Shown: piece by piece, positions 1-11,299 of the stretch | Layout of the letters: each line of letters starts with the position of its first letter | Numbering within the stretch: position 1 is the stretch's first letter | From: Cladorrhinum sp. PSN259 | Lineage: Eukaryota > Ascomycota > Sordariomycetes > Sordariales > Podosporaceae | Assembly (NCBI GenBank): GCA_033725935.1 | Contig: MU867091.1 | Coordinates: 186,001 to 250,000, forward strand | Direction: 5' to 3' | Length of the DNA stretch: 64,000 nucleotides | The notes under the pieces: model-generated | What the model saw: the letters and a program-made list of their open reading frames with translations, nothing else | Databases searched by the model: none | What the model was told of the DNA's origin: nothing | Translations under genes and position numbers: made by a program

Positions 1-3000
1 GGCGAGACCCAGAGTTGGGGTTTGACATGGACGGCCGATCAGGAGGAGTATTCATCGAATGTCGAGAGTGAGATCCAGGCCCAGTAGGCGTTGCTGAAAT
101 CTGGTTCAACCGATCGGGATGAATACCCAGACCACCTGATGGTCCAGTCGGAGGATTGGCAGGACCCGTAGGAACCGAAGGGCCCTGGGGAGCCGGCGGT
201 GGAGACGGGGCATTTGGCTGCTGGCGGCTAATGTGTCTCATTCTATCGGGGTGGACGCCAGGAGCAGAAGGTGCAGCCTGTGGAGGTGGGTTGGCTGACT
301 TATTTTCATATGTATTCCTATTCCCCCGGTTTCGCCCAGCTGAGGGGCCAGTTGGTGGATGCCGCTCAGGAGATGGAGGACGAACTGGCTCCGGAGCAGA
401 AGACCTGTTGTTATCTTGACGGATGGGAGGTGCGGACGGGCCAGTGGCAGGCTGCATTCTAGGGGGGTTTCTTCCACCTCGCCCCCTCGGCCCAGAAGGC
501 GGGCCAGGGGCCATGTCGACAACAGACTGAATCGGGTTCAATCTGCCATAGTTGGGATCCTGCTGGTTAAGTCGACCGTGATCTGGGTCTTGACGAGATG
601 GTCCATTGAATGATGAGTCTCGAGGCCCAATAGGTCTCTCATCACGCTCCATGTGGCGGTCCGACCTAGGATGCGTCGGCGTGCTGACTTCTCCGTGTCC
701 ATCACGGCGATCTGCCCGAGGGTGGGACGGTGTGTTGCCCTCGCCATGTCCATCACGGCTCGAGGTATGGTGGTCTGAATGGCGGTGCCGGCCCCCATGG
801 CGTTCATCCCGAGAGCTATCTGGCTGGGGAGGATTTGCGGGCGGCAGATCCGACCGTCTTGGAGACTCTGTCCGTGAAGGCTTCTCCCGGGGTTGGTCCC
901 TCGGTCCAGACCTGGAGCTCGATTCACGTGTCTGATCCCTCGGCGATGACCTTGATGGGGGCTCCCTGCTATCGTTAATGAGAGCAGCACGAGCCGGGTT
1001 TATAATATCCGGACGGTCAACTTCAGACGACACAATGTTGCGAGCGCGATCGGGATGAGTAGGAGGATCTTGTGAGACACCCTGCGAAACATTCTGCGAT
1101 GAAGCTGAGGGACCAGCCGAGTCTCTAGCTAGTCTATTGTCGTGGCGACTCGAATTCGTTGAAGCCCTATCCCTCGGAGGACGGTTGTCTCGCTCAGGGA
1201 GTGCACTGTGCTCGTTCCACCTCGGCGGCAACTCTGCACGGGCTGGCCATTCCCTATCCGATGGCCGTCCGACATCGCGCGGGCCGAGATCACGAGGCGC
1301 AATGTCACGCATTACAACATCGCGGGGCCCAGTATCCGCCGGGCGCCGATCAGCTGACGGGAAGTCCCGAGGTCTCTCCGGGCGTGTACTCTCAGGGGTT
1401 CGGTAATCCCTAGGTTCCCGCACGCTATGAGCGTCACGAATGTCTCGGGGATGAGGCTCCCTGGAGTGTGATTCTCTTGGGTCGCGAGCATCTCTGTACT
1501 CTCGGGAATCACGAGGTTGTTGTTCACGCCTGTCGTGTCGGCCTTGGTTGGTGGCTCCCCTAGGAAGCGACACATCCGGCCGAATCGGAATAGGTAAACT
1601 GGGCTTATTAGGAAGCCCATGTCCGCCGGGAGGAAGGGTAGAGAATTTGGCAGGCTCCGACCGATTTCCTGAATTGATGGGAACTGTTGGCATAGACCTA
1701 GAGTTGTGTTGTCTTCCAGATGAAGCGTTGCTCGAGCCACCTTTCTGTGGAGCGCTATTGGAGTCCCTTAGAGGTTCCCTCGTCGGTGGTTTCGGTAGGT
1801 TGGCGTCTTTCTCTCTGCCCCTTGCCGGTGTGCTAGTCTTGTTGACGGGCTTGCCATCTTTAACTACCTCGCCGTCTTCAACGTCTTGCTGGTGAGAACG
1901 CCTCGTTCCAGGCTTGAAATCCGCTGCTGATGCGCGAAGACCCGAGCTTGACGGTGTCGAATCATCCTTCTTGGTAGTGTTAGCATTGCCCACTTTGAAT
2001 TCATTTGTGGATGAACTTACGACACCCGGCCGGAAAGCCTGGACGAGAATCCATTTCGACTTCCTCTTTTGAAGTTCCGAGTAGGCAGTCTGTGCAGTAA
2101 CAGAGAGATCGACGCGGTGACCCTGTTCAGACTCGGGAGCATTCTTGGAAGCGGTTTCACGCTCGGTGATTGTTTTGAGTTGCTCGAGGAACTTGTCGGC
2201 CATAAAGTTGATTGCTGGGAAGTAGTCGATGACACATTTCAAAACGGTGATGGCGTTGCGAATGTGCATCCACTCCGTTCCGTTCAAGCAAGTCCTCAAG
2301 GCGCTATTGAGCTCCTTGTGCCATTTGAATAAGAGCTCCTTGTACTGGTCGTGCTCGATGAATTCGGTCGGTTTGCCGTCAGAATCGAAAGCTGAAGCGA
2401 AGCCTAGATAATGCCTAGTCTTGTCTACCTCTTTCAGCCCCAGTGCCTCCTTCTCGTAGGCAATCTTGTCGCCGTGCCATTTGGAGAGATCACCAAGTAT
2501 GTGCTTGAGGAAGCGACCCAAATGCTCGGCCTCGCGGACTGTACAAGTGAAGATCATGGCCCGCAGCCTGTTGTGATTGAATAGCCGGTCATAGAGCGAT
2601 GACAGTTTGAAGTTTGGTGTCGCAAACTCGTGGAGGAACTTGATCAACCTAAAGCAGTACTCGGAATCGATCGGAGAGAGTTGCAGGCGTGGCAAGATGC
2701 ACTCCTCAAGGAGAGCATCAGAGGCAGCATCAGCCTTGGCAACACCCGCGGGGAACCAGGTGTTGAGGTATCTCCCAATGTGCAGTCTAGACTTGGAAAA
2801 GCGCTCGAGCCCCTCGCTCTGTTCTTTCAGCAGCCGCTTCTGGCGGTCGAGAATCTCATTCCGCCTTGCTGTCTTCTTATTCATCCCCGCCCTCGTCATG
2901 TCAGAACGATCACGCATAACTTCCTCGGCCAGCTTCTTTAACCGGGTGTTCTCCGCCTGGTAACTTTCCTGTGGGAAAACTAGGCTCCCAAGACTTAGGG

Positions 3001-6000
3001 ACCAGAAGAAGACATAGCCTGTCGCGCTGATGTATCGCCAGCTCTGGTTGGGCAAAACACTTGGAATCTCTTCAATCAGAGGTGCCAGAGCCTCAGCAAG
3101 AGATTCCGGCATGCGGTTGCTTGGAGTCTTGTTGTCGCTGTCAACTTGGGTCTCGGGGGTGGTGTCATCCGCATCCATTGCAACATCGCCATCTCCGTCG
3201 GCAACAGCCTTGGCAGATTGATAAGGACTGTCCTTGGAGGAAGCAGGAGACTTCACTTCCCAGCGGATGCTGGACCGCCGAATCAAGAAAGCCAAGTTGG
3301 CCTCGAGACCGAAATCTCTCATAAGGCGAATAATGTCGGGAACGAGACTGTTAAAGGTATCGGCATCCACGTTGCTCCGGAGCAAATCGAGGTATTGAAG
3401 AAGAACCTGATGGGTATCGTCGACAACGGTGGCTAGGTACTTGATGCGCGCGCTTCCATCCTCTGCATAGATGGCGGTTTGACGATATTGTGCAATGTTG
3501 ATGAGCAACTGACCCGCCAACTTGGATTTTGACAGTGCCTTCATAAGGCGCGTTGAGCTTTCAACTGAGGCTGAGCGTTTGTCGCCGAGGTTAATGAGGG
3601 TCTCACGCCGGAGAAGTTCACCGCCTGTCATGGCTCGCAACTGGGCGTCGGTAAAGTCGATGTCTGAGACAACACCACCCATGGAGACAATCAGTTCCTT
3701 CAGGATGACTAAATCGGTGGAGTTGCCTTTCAAGAGCTGGCTGTGTACGTATCGAAGAATTGGCGAAGGATCTACGTTTGGATAGCGCTCAAAGACTTTG
3801 CCAGAAAACCTGGACAGAGCTTGCAACCAGCGACTGGTAAGCAGCACAGAATCTGCCTGAGTACGACTCCTCTGTTGGCCACCGAGAGAGCTCAGGATGG
3901 CCCAAACTAGAACATCATATCCCAGTGGTGTAAAGTACTTGGCGCATTCAACAAAGGCCTCGATAAAGTTGCTGTAAGCTTCAATTTGAGCCAGGGCAAC
4001 TTTGCACACCACACCAGGCGAGGGGTAGGCGATCTTTGCTAGACCCTTGGCCATCTCGGAAATGTTGGTGAGGGACAAGCGCTTGAGTTTGGCCAATGTC
4101 TCCAGCTTTGTCCGCGCAAACGCCTTCCGCATGGGCTCAAGACGTGAAATAGAGCCCTCATTCCATTCGGCATAGATGTAAAACCGAGTCTGGATTGGGT
4201 ACTGCTTGAGAAGATCCCAGACAAGGTGGACAACAGCTGAGTTTGCATCTCCCAAGCTCAGAGCTGGAACTAGGAGGCGCTTGAGCAGCTCGAGCCATCG
4301 CGCGACATTCTTAGGGGACTGGTCATCGGCAAGGCTCTTTGCGCCGATGGCAGTAAGCTTTGACATGAGCGCTGCATCCAGTCCAATGTTGACTCCAACG
4401 ATGTTCAAGAGGGTGTCGCAGAGGGTGAAAATATCATCAACAGTTTGGCAAACCGGAATATTGTCAGCCCATTCATCCCAGTAGAATCGGTAGTTGCTTC
4501 CTGCATCGTCAAATTTGTCTGGGTGTGGCCATCTCAGCGGCCGTTTCGTTTGGGGGGGATCAACAAGTCTAATGTTGCCTTTGGGGACACCGGATTGATC
4601 GTAATCAGGAATTCGCTTGCCGGGGTAGTCTAATGCGGTCTTTTGCTTCGGGCGGCTCTGTTTGAAAACAACGTCGATCGAATGGTGAAGAATGCGATGA
4701 AGAAGCGCGAGAATGTCTGGGAATGCCTGAAGAATCCAGTCGTGTTGCCCAATAATAAAGAGCGCTTCCGGAAGTGCTCCGATCGTTAAAAGACACTTGA
4801 GAAGATGTACCTTTTGGTCATCAGGCTTTCTGGCCTTTTTCGTTTCGTCAGCGGCTTCAGCGCCTTTCGAGTCGACGTCGGCCTTGTGGGAAGCGGCATC
4901 ACGACGGGGTGGGGGAGGAGCCATATCATCAGGCAGAGCACCGGCCTTCATCAACGCATTCTGTGCAGCGCCTGGCCGACTCTCCCTCTCCTTCTCCTCG
5001 AGCTCCTTGAGCTTCTCGGCCCTGAAAGCCTCCATCTCTTCCTCGGGGGGCCAGATGTGGTTCCAGAGGTCGGTCAGGGATATGAAGCCAACCTTGATCA
5101 GCAAAGCCGTCAAATAAAGCAGGTTTGCTGGCAAGGCGTCATCGGAGTCCCGTGCTTTTGAAGTATAAAACCGCAGCTTGAACCCAAGCATCTGGGCAGC
5201 ATCTCGGTTACCAGATGGCGGGAGGGTCTTTGTGATTCTGATCCACTCTTGATCGATTCTTGCTTCGGGATATGCTGCTGCGGCACCATTAAGCAAGCGC
5301 TCTTGATCGGCGGCAGAAAGCTGCCGACCTCCCAGCTCAAAGTAGGCGTCAAGTTTGACCTCGCGGGCTCGGGCCCAAAAGGCGATATCGCGCTTCAACC
5401 GCTCCTCTGCAACCATAGCCTCTTCCTCTGGGGTATGCTGTGGGCTGGAGTGTTCAGGCAGCGCCCACATAGGAAGTCCACCAATGAAGCCGCTTGTTGT
5501 CGGTTTGATCTGGCTGCGAGGCCACCACGAGCTGACTCGCAAAAACTTGATAAAGAATCGAAATTGTTTGACGAGAATGGCGGCAAAAACATCTATCGTT
5601 ACATCCAATACACGGCCGGGATGCAGGTCGAAGGTCCCAATAAGGCCCATAACCTTGTTGAAAGTCTCTTGAACCACCTCTGAAGAAGCCGGCTCTGCAG
5701 TGCACGTCGTGAACACTTCAGTGACAAGTTTAGCCCAGCCCTCTGTTTCCTCGCGCAGCAAGTTGTAGCTGGCTTGGCGGTACAACAAGTTTGTCGCATT
5801 GCGAACAGCCATCTTCTGGAAGCTGCTACGGACCAATTCGAGTTTGATCAGAACATCTTGATCAATGACTTGACGCATGAGTGCGGGCGAGATTTCGGTC
5901 GCGAGCATGAAGTCGCGGACTTGAGACCGCAAGGGGCCTGATTCGACGTCGACAAAATCGCAGACCATGTCGAGGAACAAATCGTGGGGATCAAACTCCA

Positions 6001-6649
6001 GATTTTCTCGTTCGGCGTCAGAGGGCTCAGGGCCCAATATCTCCTTGATGACACCACCGGCATCAGCGCCACGGAGTCTGCCATTGATGACGGAGTAGAT
6101 GATTTCTTGGAAGATGGTTGCGACTTCGGTCACATCCTCGTCTTCGCGTGACTGGATGCCATGGCTGATAATCTCCTGCCGAGCTCCCTTGTTCCATCTG
6201 CTCACACAGTCTTCCGTAATTATGCTGTAGAAGTAATGCGGCTGAATCGGAGTTGGGGGTGCTGCCGGAGAGGGGAGGGCCGCTGGGGCTGCTGACGGCG
6301 GCATGGTGGGAAACTGGTTCTGAGAGGATGCGCTTTGGGGGCGAGTAATGGTAGGTGATGCAGGACCTTGGGCACTCGATGATGACGGTGCAGGTGCGAA
6401 CGACTGTGAAGATTCGCGACGCTCAGGTCTCTTGTTATTTCTTCCACCTCCGCCGCCGGCGCCGCCTCCGCTGCCGCGATTGTGGCTATTGTGGTGGTGA
6501 TTATGGCGACCGCCGTCGAAGCTTCTATCGTGGTGCTGCTGTCTATCGTGCTGACCCAAGGATGTCTCTTGTGGTCGATGCGGGGATGGCCTCGAGGGCC
6601 CGGAGTCGGAAGGGCCCCGGTCGTTTCTTTTGCGCTTCGGGGGCATCAT
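1..6649 (-). CDS. tho2: THO complex subunit 2 (Tho2/THOC2), 3' end outside window
   Basis: Largest subunit of the nuclear THO/TREX complex, which packages nascent mRNA during transcription and links elongation to export. The minus strand reads open from the ATG at 6649 (a second ATG follows directly) to the window edge, about 2,216 codons with no intron needed; an in-frame TAA at 6688-6686 supports this start. The N-terminus (MPPKRKRNDRG, then His/Gly/Pro-rich sequence to about residue 130) is low complexity. A long helical core follows, from about HYFYSIITEDCVSRW to RKSKWILVQAFRPG near residue 1540, matching the Tho2 N-terminal, middle and C-terminal family regions. After it comes a Ser/Pro/Arg/Glu-rich tail with SR, RD and RE dipeptides, still open at base 1. 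Yeast Tho2 is about 1,600 residues; filamentous fungal forms are longer mainly through this tail. It is divergent from met2. Identification rests on recognising the core sequence. Confidence 0.9.
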   Translation of the reverse strand, partial: MMPPKRKRNDRGPSDSGPSRPSPHRPQETSLGQHDRQQHHDRSFDGGRHNHHHNSHNRGSGGGAGGGGGRNNKRPERRESSQSFAPAPSSSSAQGPASPTITRPQSASSQNQFPTMPPSAAPAALPSPAAPPTPIQPHYFYSIITEDCVSRWNKGARQEIISHGIQSREDEDVTEVATIFQEIIYSVINGRLRGADAGGVIKEILGPEPSDAERENLEFDPHDLFLDMVCDFVDVESGPLRSQVRDFMLATEISPALMRQVIDQDVLIKLELVRSSFQKMAVRNATNLLYRQASYNLLREETEGWAKLVTEVFTTCTAEPASSEVVQETFNKVMGLIGTFDLHPGRVLDVTIDVFAAILVKQFRFFIKFLRVSSWWPRSQIKPTTSGFIGGLPMWALPEHSSPQHTPEEEAMVAEERLKRDIAFWARAREVKLDAYFELGGRQLSAADQERLLNGAAAAYPEARIDQEWIRITKTLPPSGNRDAAQMLGFKLRFYTSKARDSDDALPANLLYLTALLIKVGFISLTDLWNHIWPPEEEMEAFRAEKLKELEEKERESRPGAAQNALMKAGALPDDMAPPPPRRDAASHKADVDSKGAEAADETKKARKPDDQKVHLLKCLLTIGALPEALFIIGQHDWILQAFPDILALLHRILHHSIDVVFKQSRPKQKTALDYPGKRIPDYDQSGVPKGNIRLVDPPQTKRPLRWPHPDKFDDAGSNYRFYWDEWADNIPVCQTVDDIFTLCDTLLNIVGVNIGLDAALMSKLTAIGAKSLADDQSPKNVARWLELLKRLLVPALSLGDANSAVVHLVWDLLKQYPIQTRFYIYAEWNEGSISRLEPMRKAFARTKLETLAKLKRLSLTNISEMAKGLAKIAYPSPGVVCKVALAQIEAYSNFIEAFVECAKYFTPLGYDVLVWAILSSLGGQQRSRTQADSVLLTSRWLQALSRFSGKVFERYPNVDPSPILRYVHSQLLKGNSTDLVILKELIVSMGGVVSDIDFTDAQLRAMTGGELLRRETLINLGDKRSASVESSTRLMKALSKSKLAGQLLINIAQYRQTAIYAEDGSARIKYLATVVDDTHQVLLQYLDLLRSNVDADTFNSLVPDIIRLMRDFGLEANLAFLIRRSSIRWEVKSPASSKDSPYQSAKAVADGDGDVAMDADDTTPETQVDSDNKTPSNRMPESLAEALAPLIEEIPSVLPNQSWRYISATGYVFFWSLSLGSLVFPQESYQAENTRLKKLAEEVMRDRSDMTRAGMNKKTARRNEILDRQKRLLKEQSEGLERFSKSRLHIGRYLNTWFPAGVAKADAASDALLEECILPRLQLSPIDSEYCFRLIKFLHEFATPNFKLSSLYDRLFNHNRLRAMIFTCTVREAEHLGRFLKHILGDLSKWHGDKIAYEKEALGLKEVDKTRHYLGFASAFDSDGKPTEFIEHDQYKELLFKWHKELNSALRTCLNGTEWMHIRNAITVLKCVIDYFPAINFMADKFLEQLKTITERETASKNAPESEQGHRVDLSVTAQTAYSELQKRKSKWILVQAFRPGVVSSSTNEFKVGNANTTKKDDSTPSSSGLRASAADFKPGTRRSHQQDVEDGEVVKDGKPVNKTSTPARGREKDANLPKPPTREPLRDSNSAPQKGGSSNASSGRQHNSRSMPTVPINSGNRSEPAKFSTLPPGGHGLPNKPSLPIPIRPDVSLPRGATNQGRHDRREQQPRDSREYRDARDPRESHSREPHPRDIRDAHSVREPRDYRTPESTRPERPRDFPSADRRPADTGPRDVVMRDIAPRDLGPRDVGRPSDREWPARAELPPRWNEHSALPERDNRPPRDRASTNSSRHDNRLARDSAGPSASSQNVSQGVSQDPPTHPDRARNIVSSEVDRPDIINPARAALINDSREPPSRSSPRDQTRESSSRSGPRDQPREKPSRTESPRRSDLPPANPPQPDSSRDERHGGRHRHSDHHTSSRDGHGEGNTPSHPRADRRDGHGEVSTPTHPRSDRHMERDERPIGPRDSSFNGPSRQDPDHGRLNQQDPNYGRLNPIQSVVDMAPGPPSGPRGRGGRNPPRMQPATGPSAPPIRQDNNRSSAPEPVRPPSPERHPPTGPSAGRNRGNRNTYENKSANPPPQAAPSAPGVHPDRMRHISRQQPNAPSPPPAPQGPSVPTGPANPPTGPSGGLGIHPDRLNQISATPTGPGSHSRHSMNTPPDRPSMSNPNSGSR

Positions 6650-7665
6650 CAATCGTAGGACAGCCTGGGCCGTGTCATTTATCGATTATGCGGAGCGAGA
6701 TCCGCGAGCGCTGTCGCGCAAAGTTTCTCGAGATGAATCCCTATGCAAGCCTGAAAAAAGATGTTTGTTAGACTTGAGAGATGTTTGCATCGATGAGATG
6801 TTGCGAATTGAATGAGACAGTGTCGGTTGGTGCTGATGTCGACAAAGCGATGAGACCAGCCGACAGTGTTGAAATAAGGAATGCAAGGGAAATGAAAATT
6901 TACCAATCGGTGGGGTGATGATCGAAAAATCCTTTGCAGCTCGGAAAATTGACTTGGGCCGACGTGGGGTCCCGTCGCTGTCGGCGTTGATGGCTTGAAG
7001 GTTGCAGAAGGAGAGAACTGCGGTTCGCGTCAAATCGCCAAATCGCAGCTCTGGTCGTGGTTGTCTCCAGTCCTCTGCGACAAACTTGGCGGGCCGTCGT
7101 GAGTGGTCAGCCTCACCAACAAGGCTGCCAAAGAACAAAAGTGACTGGTACTTTACTGAGTCAATTTCTTTTGGGATGCCGCCAGGTACCAACTACGTAC
7201 CAGGAGGTTCTGAAGGACCCAACGGTTACGCATGGGCCAGTTCAGCCCCACTAAAAAGTTCCAAAGCCAGACGCTAGTCTAGACCATGACGAGACGGCCG
7301 ATTGCCGGCGATGGTAATGCGGAAGGGATGTAAATACGGTATGTTACGGACTAGCGAATGGCGCAATCGACGCTTTTTCCCTTGTTCTGCGGCTCTCCAC
7401 GGTCTCCCGTGCAACGTCCCTTCCGCTGGGTAGTTGATTACCTTATTACCTGCTTTACCGACAGTGGCTTTGGGGGGGGGGGGCTTTAGACTACCTGACT
7501 AGATTGGGAAAGAGTGACTCTTATTTTTCATGTTTGCCCCATGATTTACATTCACTTAATCATACTAAAAGAGGGTGACCGCCTCGGCCGTTCCCATCCC
7601 ACTCTCTCCATTCTTGCAGTCCCTTATCCTGTTTTTACTTTCTTCTAGAAGAAAACAAAATAAAA
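6650..7665. other. Divergent tho2/met2 intergenic region
   Basis: About 1 kb separates the two start codons. It must hold both promoters and 5' leaders. I see a G-run near 7480-7490, a Gcn4-type heptamer (listed separately) and no ORF with protein-like composition or splice structure. Short frames on both strands here look like chance. Confidence 0.7.
7157..7163 (+). promoter_or_regulatory. Candidate CPC1/Gcn4 binding site (TGAGTCA)
   Basis: The heptamer TGAGTCA, a perfect match to the Gcn4/CPC1/CpcA consensus TGASTCA, lies about 500 bp upstream of the met2 ATG. A one-mismatch copy (TGACTCT) is at 7515-7521, about 145 bp upstream of the ATG. General amino-acid control by CPC1 acting on methionine synthesis genes is established in fungi; its action here is inference. 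A chance match in 1 kb is not negligible (roughly one in eight). Confidence 0.35.
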
Positions 7666-9291
7666 ATGACCTCAGTTACCACTACTACCACCAACGGGCA
7701 TCTGCCACGATTCGGTGAGTCCTTTTTCTTTCAATACCTTGGAGAAGACCGGTGACTGAATACGCTCAAGAAAGAATCACCTCCCAACCTGAGAATCCGT
7801 TCGCGGCTCTCATCCCAGACCAGCAAATTGCCATCATCCCATCATTCACTCTCGAGTCTGGCGTGACGCTTCGAAATGTGCCGGTAGCTTACACTACGAG
7901 GGGTACTCTCAACCCAGAGGGTGACAATGCTATGGTCATCTGTCACGCACTCACCGGCAGCGCCGACGTGAGCGACTGGTGGGGTCCCCTCCTTGGAGGA
8001 CCCGGCAGAGCCTTTGACACCTCTCGCTTCTTCATCGTCTGTATGAACAGTCTGGGCAGTCCGTATGGCACCGCCAGCCCTGTCACAGCCAAGGACGGAG
8101 ATCCATCCAAGGGGCGCTACGGTCCAGAGTTCCCCCTGACTACCATCAGGGACGATGTTCGGTAGGTGTACCCGTCACCTTTCTTTTTTTTTGACCACAC
8201 TCATTCTCACACACAGTCTCAGTCTTCATAAGCTGCTCCTCGATGAGCTAGGCATCAAGCAGGTGGCCGCCGTTATCGGAGGTTCCCTCGGCGGCATGTT
8301 CGTCTTGGAATGGGCATACCTCGGCAAAGAATACGTTCGCTGTGTTGTCCCGATTGCGACCTCAAGTCGTCACAGCGCCTGGGGTATCAGCTGGGGTGAA
8401 GCTCAGAGGCAATCCATCTACGCCGACCCCAAGTATGAGGATGGGTATTACTCCTTTCTGGATCCACCCGTGACCGGTCTCGGAGCGGCACGCATGGCGG
8501 CTCTCCTGACGTACCGGAGCCGAAACTCGTTTGAGGCCCGCTTCGGCCGGAACACCCCTGATCCTTCACGCCGCCAGACGATCCTGGAACGCCCATCACC
8601 GTCAACGCCTTCCGAGGCCCACTTTCACATCCACAATGACGGACACAAGTGGAAACGCTCTCCTCCGAGAGAAACCACCCCCCGGCCTTCCGGGAAGGAG
8701 GACGCGGAGGCACCTTCTCAGGGGAAGCAAGAAAATCAAGAGGCATCATCCATGGACCCACAATTTCATGGTCCGTCCAGGAATGGAGGCAGTGAATCTC
8801 TCACGGGAGGGGACGTCATGCCCGCGGGATCTACTTATTTTTCCGCTCAGTCGTATCTTCGCTACCAGGGCCAGAAGTTCGTCAAGCGGTTCGACAGTAA
8901 TTGCTACATTGCCATGACGCGCAAGCTGGACACTCACGACGTATCCCGGGACAGGGCTGAGACCATTGCCCAGGCCCTTGGGCTCATTCAGCAGCCTACT
9001 TTGGTTCTGGGCATCGAGAGTGATGGGCTTTTCACGTTTGCGGAGCAGGAGGAACTGGCGGAGCATATTCCCGATGCCAGACTAGAGAGGATAGACAGCC
9101 CTGAGGGCCACGATGCGTTTTTGCTCCAGTTTGAGCAGGTGAATAGGTATATTTTGGGCTTCTTAAGGGAGGTGTTGCCTGATATCATGCAAAGGGACGG
9201 CAATGGGGTTGTGGAGGAGAGCACGGTGGGTGAGGTAACGAAGAGCAGCACGTTTGGGGAGGCTGAGGTTGAGGATATCACTGCGTGGTAA
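7666..9291 (+). CDS. met2: Homoserine O-acetyltransferase (Met2)
   Basis: Transfers acetyl from acetyl-CoA to homoserine, giving O-acetylhomoserine for methionine synthesis. There are three exons: 7666-7714, 7771-8161 and 8217-9291, with introns of 56 nt (7715-7770) and 55 nt (8162-8216), giving 504 residues ending in TAA. The ATG at 7666 follows an A-rich leader and splices in frame into the conserved ITSQPENPFAAL segment. The alpha/beta-hydrolase fold of the family is clear. The oxyanion strand is ICHALTGS, the nucleophile is Ser170 in GGSLGGM, and the likely acid and base are Asp416 (GIESDGLF) and His445 (SPEGHDAF). A Pro/Ser/Lys-rich insert of about 90 residues (roughly 259-352) interrupts the domain before YFSAQSYLRYQG; fungal family members often carry an insert there. 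A serine acetyltransferase role is less likely given the overall match. AATAAAA-type sequence follows the stop directly. Confidence 0.93.
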
Positions 9292-9302
9292 TAAAAGATA
9301 CC

Positions 9303-9331
9303 TGGTAGACTATGGTAGACTACGGTAGACT
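9303..9331 (+). repeat. 10-bp tandem repeat, 2.9 copies
   Basis: The unit TGGTAGACTA is repeated almost three times, with one T-to-C change, 12 bp after the met2 stop codon. It lies in the expected 3' UTR. Confidence 0.8.
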
Positions 9332-10449
9332 TCTTTTTGGGTCTCATCCAAGCAGGCAGGCAGGTAAATTATTGATCTGTTTTGTTTGCGGAATATCTGA
9401 GTTTTTGGTGCTTGCTCCTGCTCTTTTCCCATTTTCCTTCCAAGATCTAGATCTCACCTAAAATAAGTCTTCCTTTCGTCCGAAATGTCTCCCGCGCTGC
9501 ACGTTGATGAATTCAGGGGTAACGAGTATACGGCAAGTAGCCAAGTCAGGTGATTGTTGGCTTTTGTTGGTGTTTCCCCAAAAACGTGGGTGGGGGGCAA
9601 AGGAAGTAGTCCAAGTCATCGAACCACGGGGAACGTACGTCGTTCGTCCCCACGAAAAACGTGCAGAGTGCCACCACCCCCGCCAATTATTTGTACAGTA
9701 CGTACCACGCTTGAGTGTCCCCCCCTCCCCCCTCTCTCCAACTCCGATCTATTTCCACCCGTGAAGGAACTTTTGGCTAATGGCGTCGCCCGCTAGGAAC
9801 GGTAATGTATGATACGGTTACGGAGTTGAGAAATGGTAAATAGGAAATGATGGTTAAAAGAGATATTATACGGAGTGGTTACGTACGTACATAGAAGCCC
9901 ATTGCAAACCGTCTTTGTTGTCAGCCTTTGTGTGTCTGCCTAATTTACCCACCGCTGGGAGGTGTGCTGAGTGAATGACAATTGTCTAGAACTACCTAAG
10001 TTGCTACCCTCGAATCCAATACCTTACTTCCCGCAGCAGCAGCAGCATCGAGAAATGTTGGAAATTTGTACAATGTGTGTGGGGGGTACGTCACTTCTGA
10101 TAATATATAGCAACAAGCTTCATCTGCGGATACTAAACACGTGAGAGGAGCGAGAAAAAAATGATGTGAAGGCAGTTCGAGAAGAGAAGCAAAGTGAGAC
10201 ATGAAGAAATAGATGATATACATGTATATACGTACATACCTACAGGCATCTACCAGGCCACATACACAGAGTCGCACAATATCACTTTCTCTCCTCAATC
10301 TTTAATAGATTAATTCATTTTCCTACCCGACAAAATCATCCTCATTCCTAGGCAAGGAATAAAGAATGCAAAAAGATCTACACCGTCATTCCGTACGAAG
10401 AAGGCGAAGATAAATACATGCGTAACAGCAAACTAACAGCCACAAAATG

Positions 10450-10466
10450 ATATATATATATATATA
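10450..10466. repeat. AT dinucleotide microsatellite
   Basis: Seventeen bases of uninterrupted alternating A and T in a gene-free stretch. Confidence 0.8.
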
Positions 10467-11299
10467 GATCTCCACTCAGTACAACCAGACAAACTTGCTT
10501 GGTATCATACCCAACCCACCCAAACAACAATACTATAATCAACTCTCTTTTGCCAGGTATACATACATAGCGCTTCATTCATTCCATCCCACCCTCGCTT
10601 TTCTTTCGCTCATTCTCTTATATACTCCAAAATCCCATCAAGTCATGAACCCTCCCCAAAAATAACATTGGGTATATATACTTAAACCCCCTTAAAGCAG
10701 CACAACAAATGACAATATTGGGTATACACAAAAAACTCGTATAAACAAAGAACGATTTTCTTTTGCTAAACACAAACAAGAAAGCAGTCGAAGAAAAAAC
10801 AACCCGAAGCGAAAAGAGGGGAGAGAGACAGATAAAAACGTTAATGCCTCCAAACCAACAAACAAACAAGAACAACCAACATGCTCCTCATATACAAATA
10901 CTCTCCCCCTTGCATTGCCTAACTTGGTTCCACCTCATCTTCCACTGCAATTCCAACCGAACCATCGAGTCATACCCCCCAATGTGCGAAATCCAAGGAA
11001 TCATTCCGAAATACCATATGCCCTCTAATTTCAAGCCGATCTTTGGTTCGCTCGTCATGCTCCTTTACCTTGCTTGCTTGGTTTTGGTGCGGTTTCCTCC
11101 AAAAGTTGTCATCACACAGGGAGTGTCCTCCCTTTGCCATAGTAATAGACTGATTTTCCGTATTCTGCCGTAACCTTTTCCTCATCCGTTCATCCCTTTC
11201 AAAAGCATCTTCATCATCACAATCCATCCTGTTCTCATCCTCATCCCCATCCATCCTCCCCCTTCTTATCCCATGCCACTGTTGATCCACAGACTCACT

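Larger units (their letters stand above)
9292..11299. other. Convergent 3' intergenic region, gene-free
   Basis: Two kilobases lie between the converging met2 and phosphatase-like genes. It contains a three-copy 10-bp repeat, a short AT microsatellite, C-runs, GTAC repeats and long A/T-rich stretches typical of 3' flanks. No frame here shows a recognisable protein or consistent splice sites. Confidence 0.65.

Noticed and set aside
538..990. 150-codon minus-strand frame overlapping the tho2 tail, with Ile/Met/Thr-rich translation
   Set aside because: It is an alternate frame of the tho2 low-complexity tail, which is itself open through this stretch.
7752..7770. Start of met2 at a GTG in the second open segment
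   Set aside because: That segment is the end of intron 1. The ATG at 7666 splices in frame into the conserved exon.
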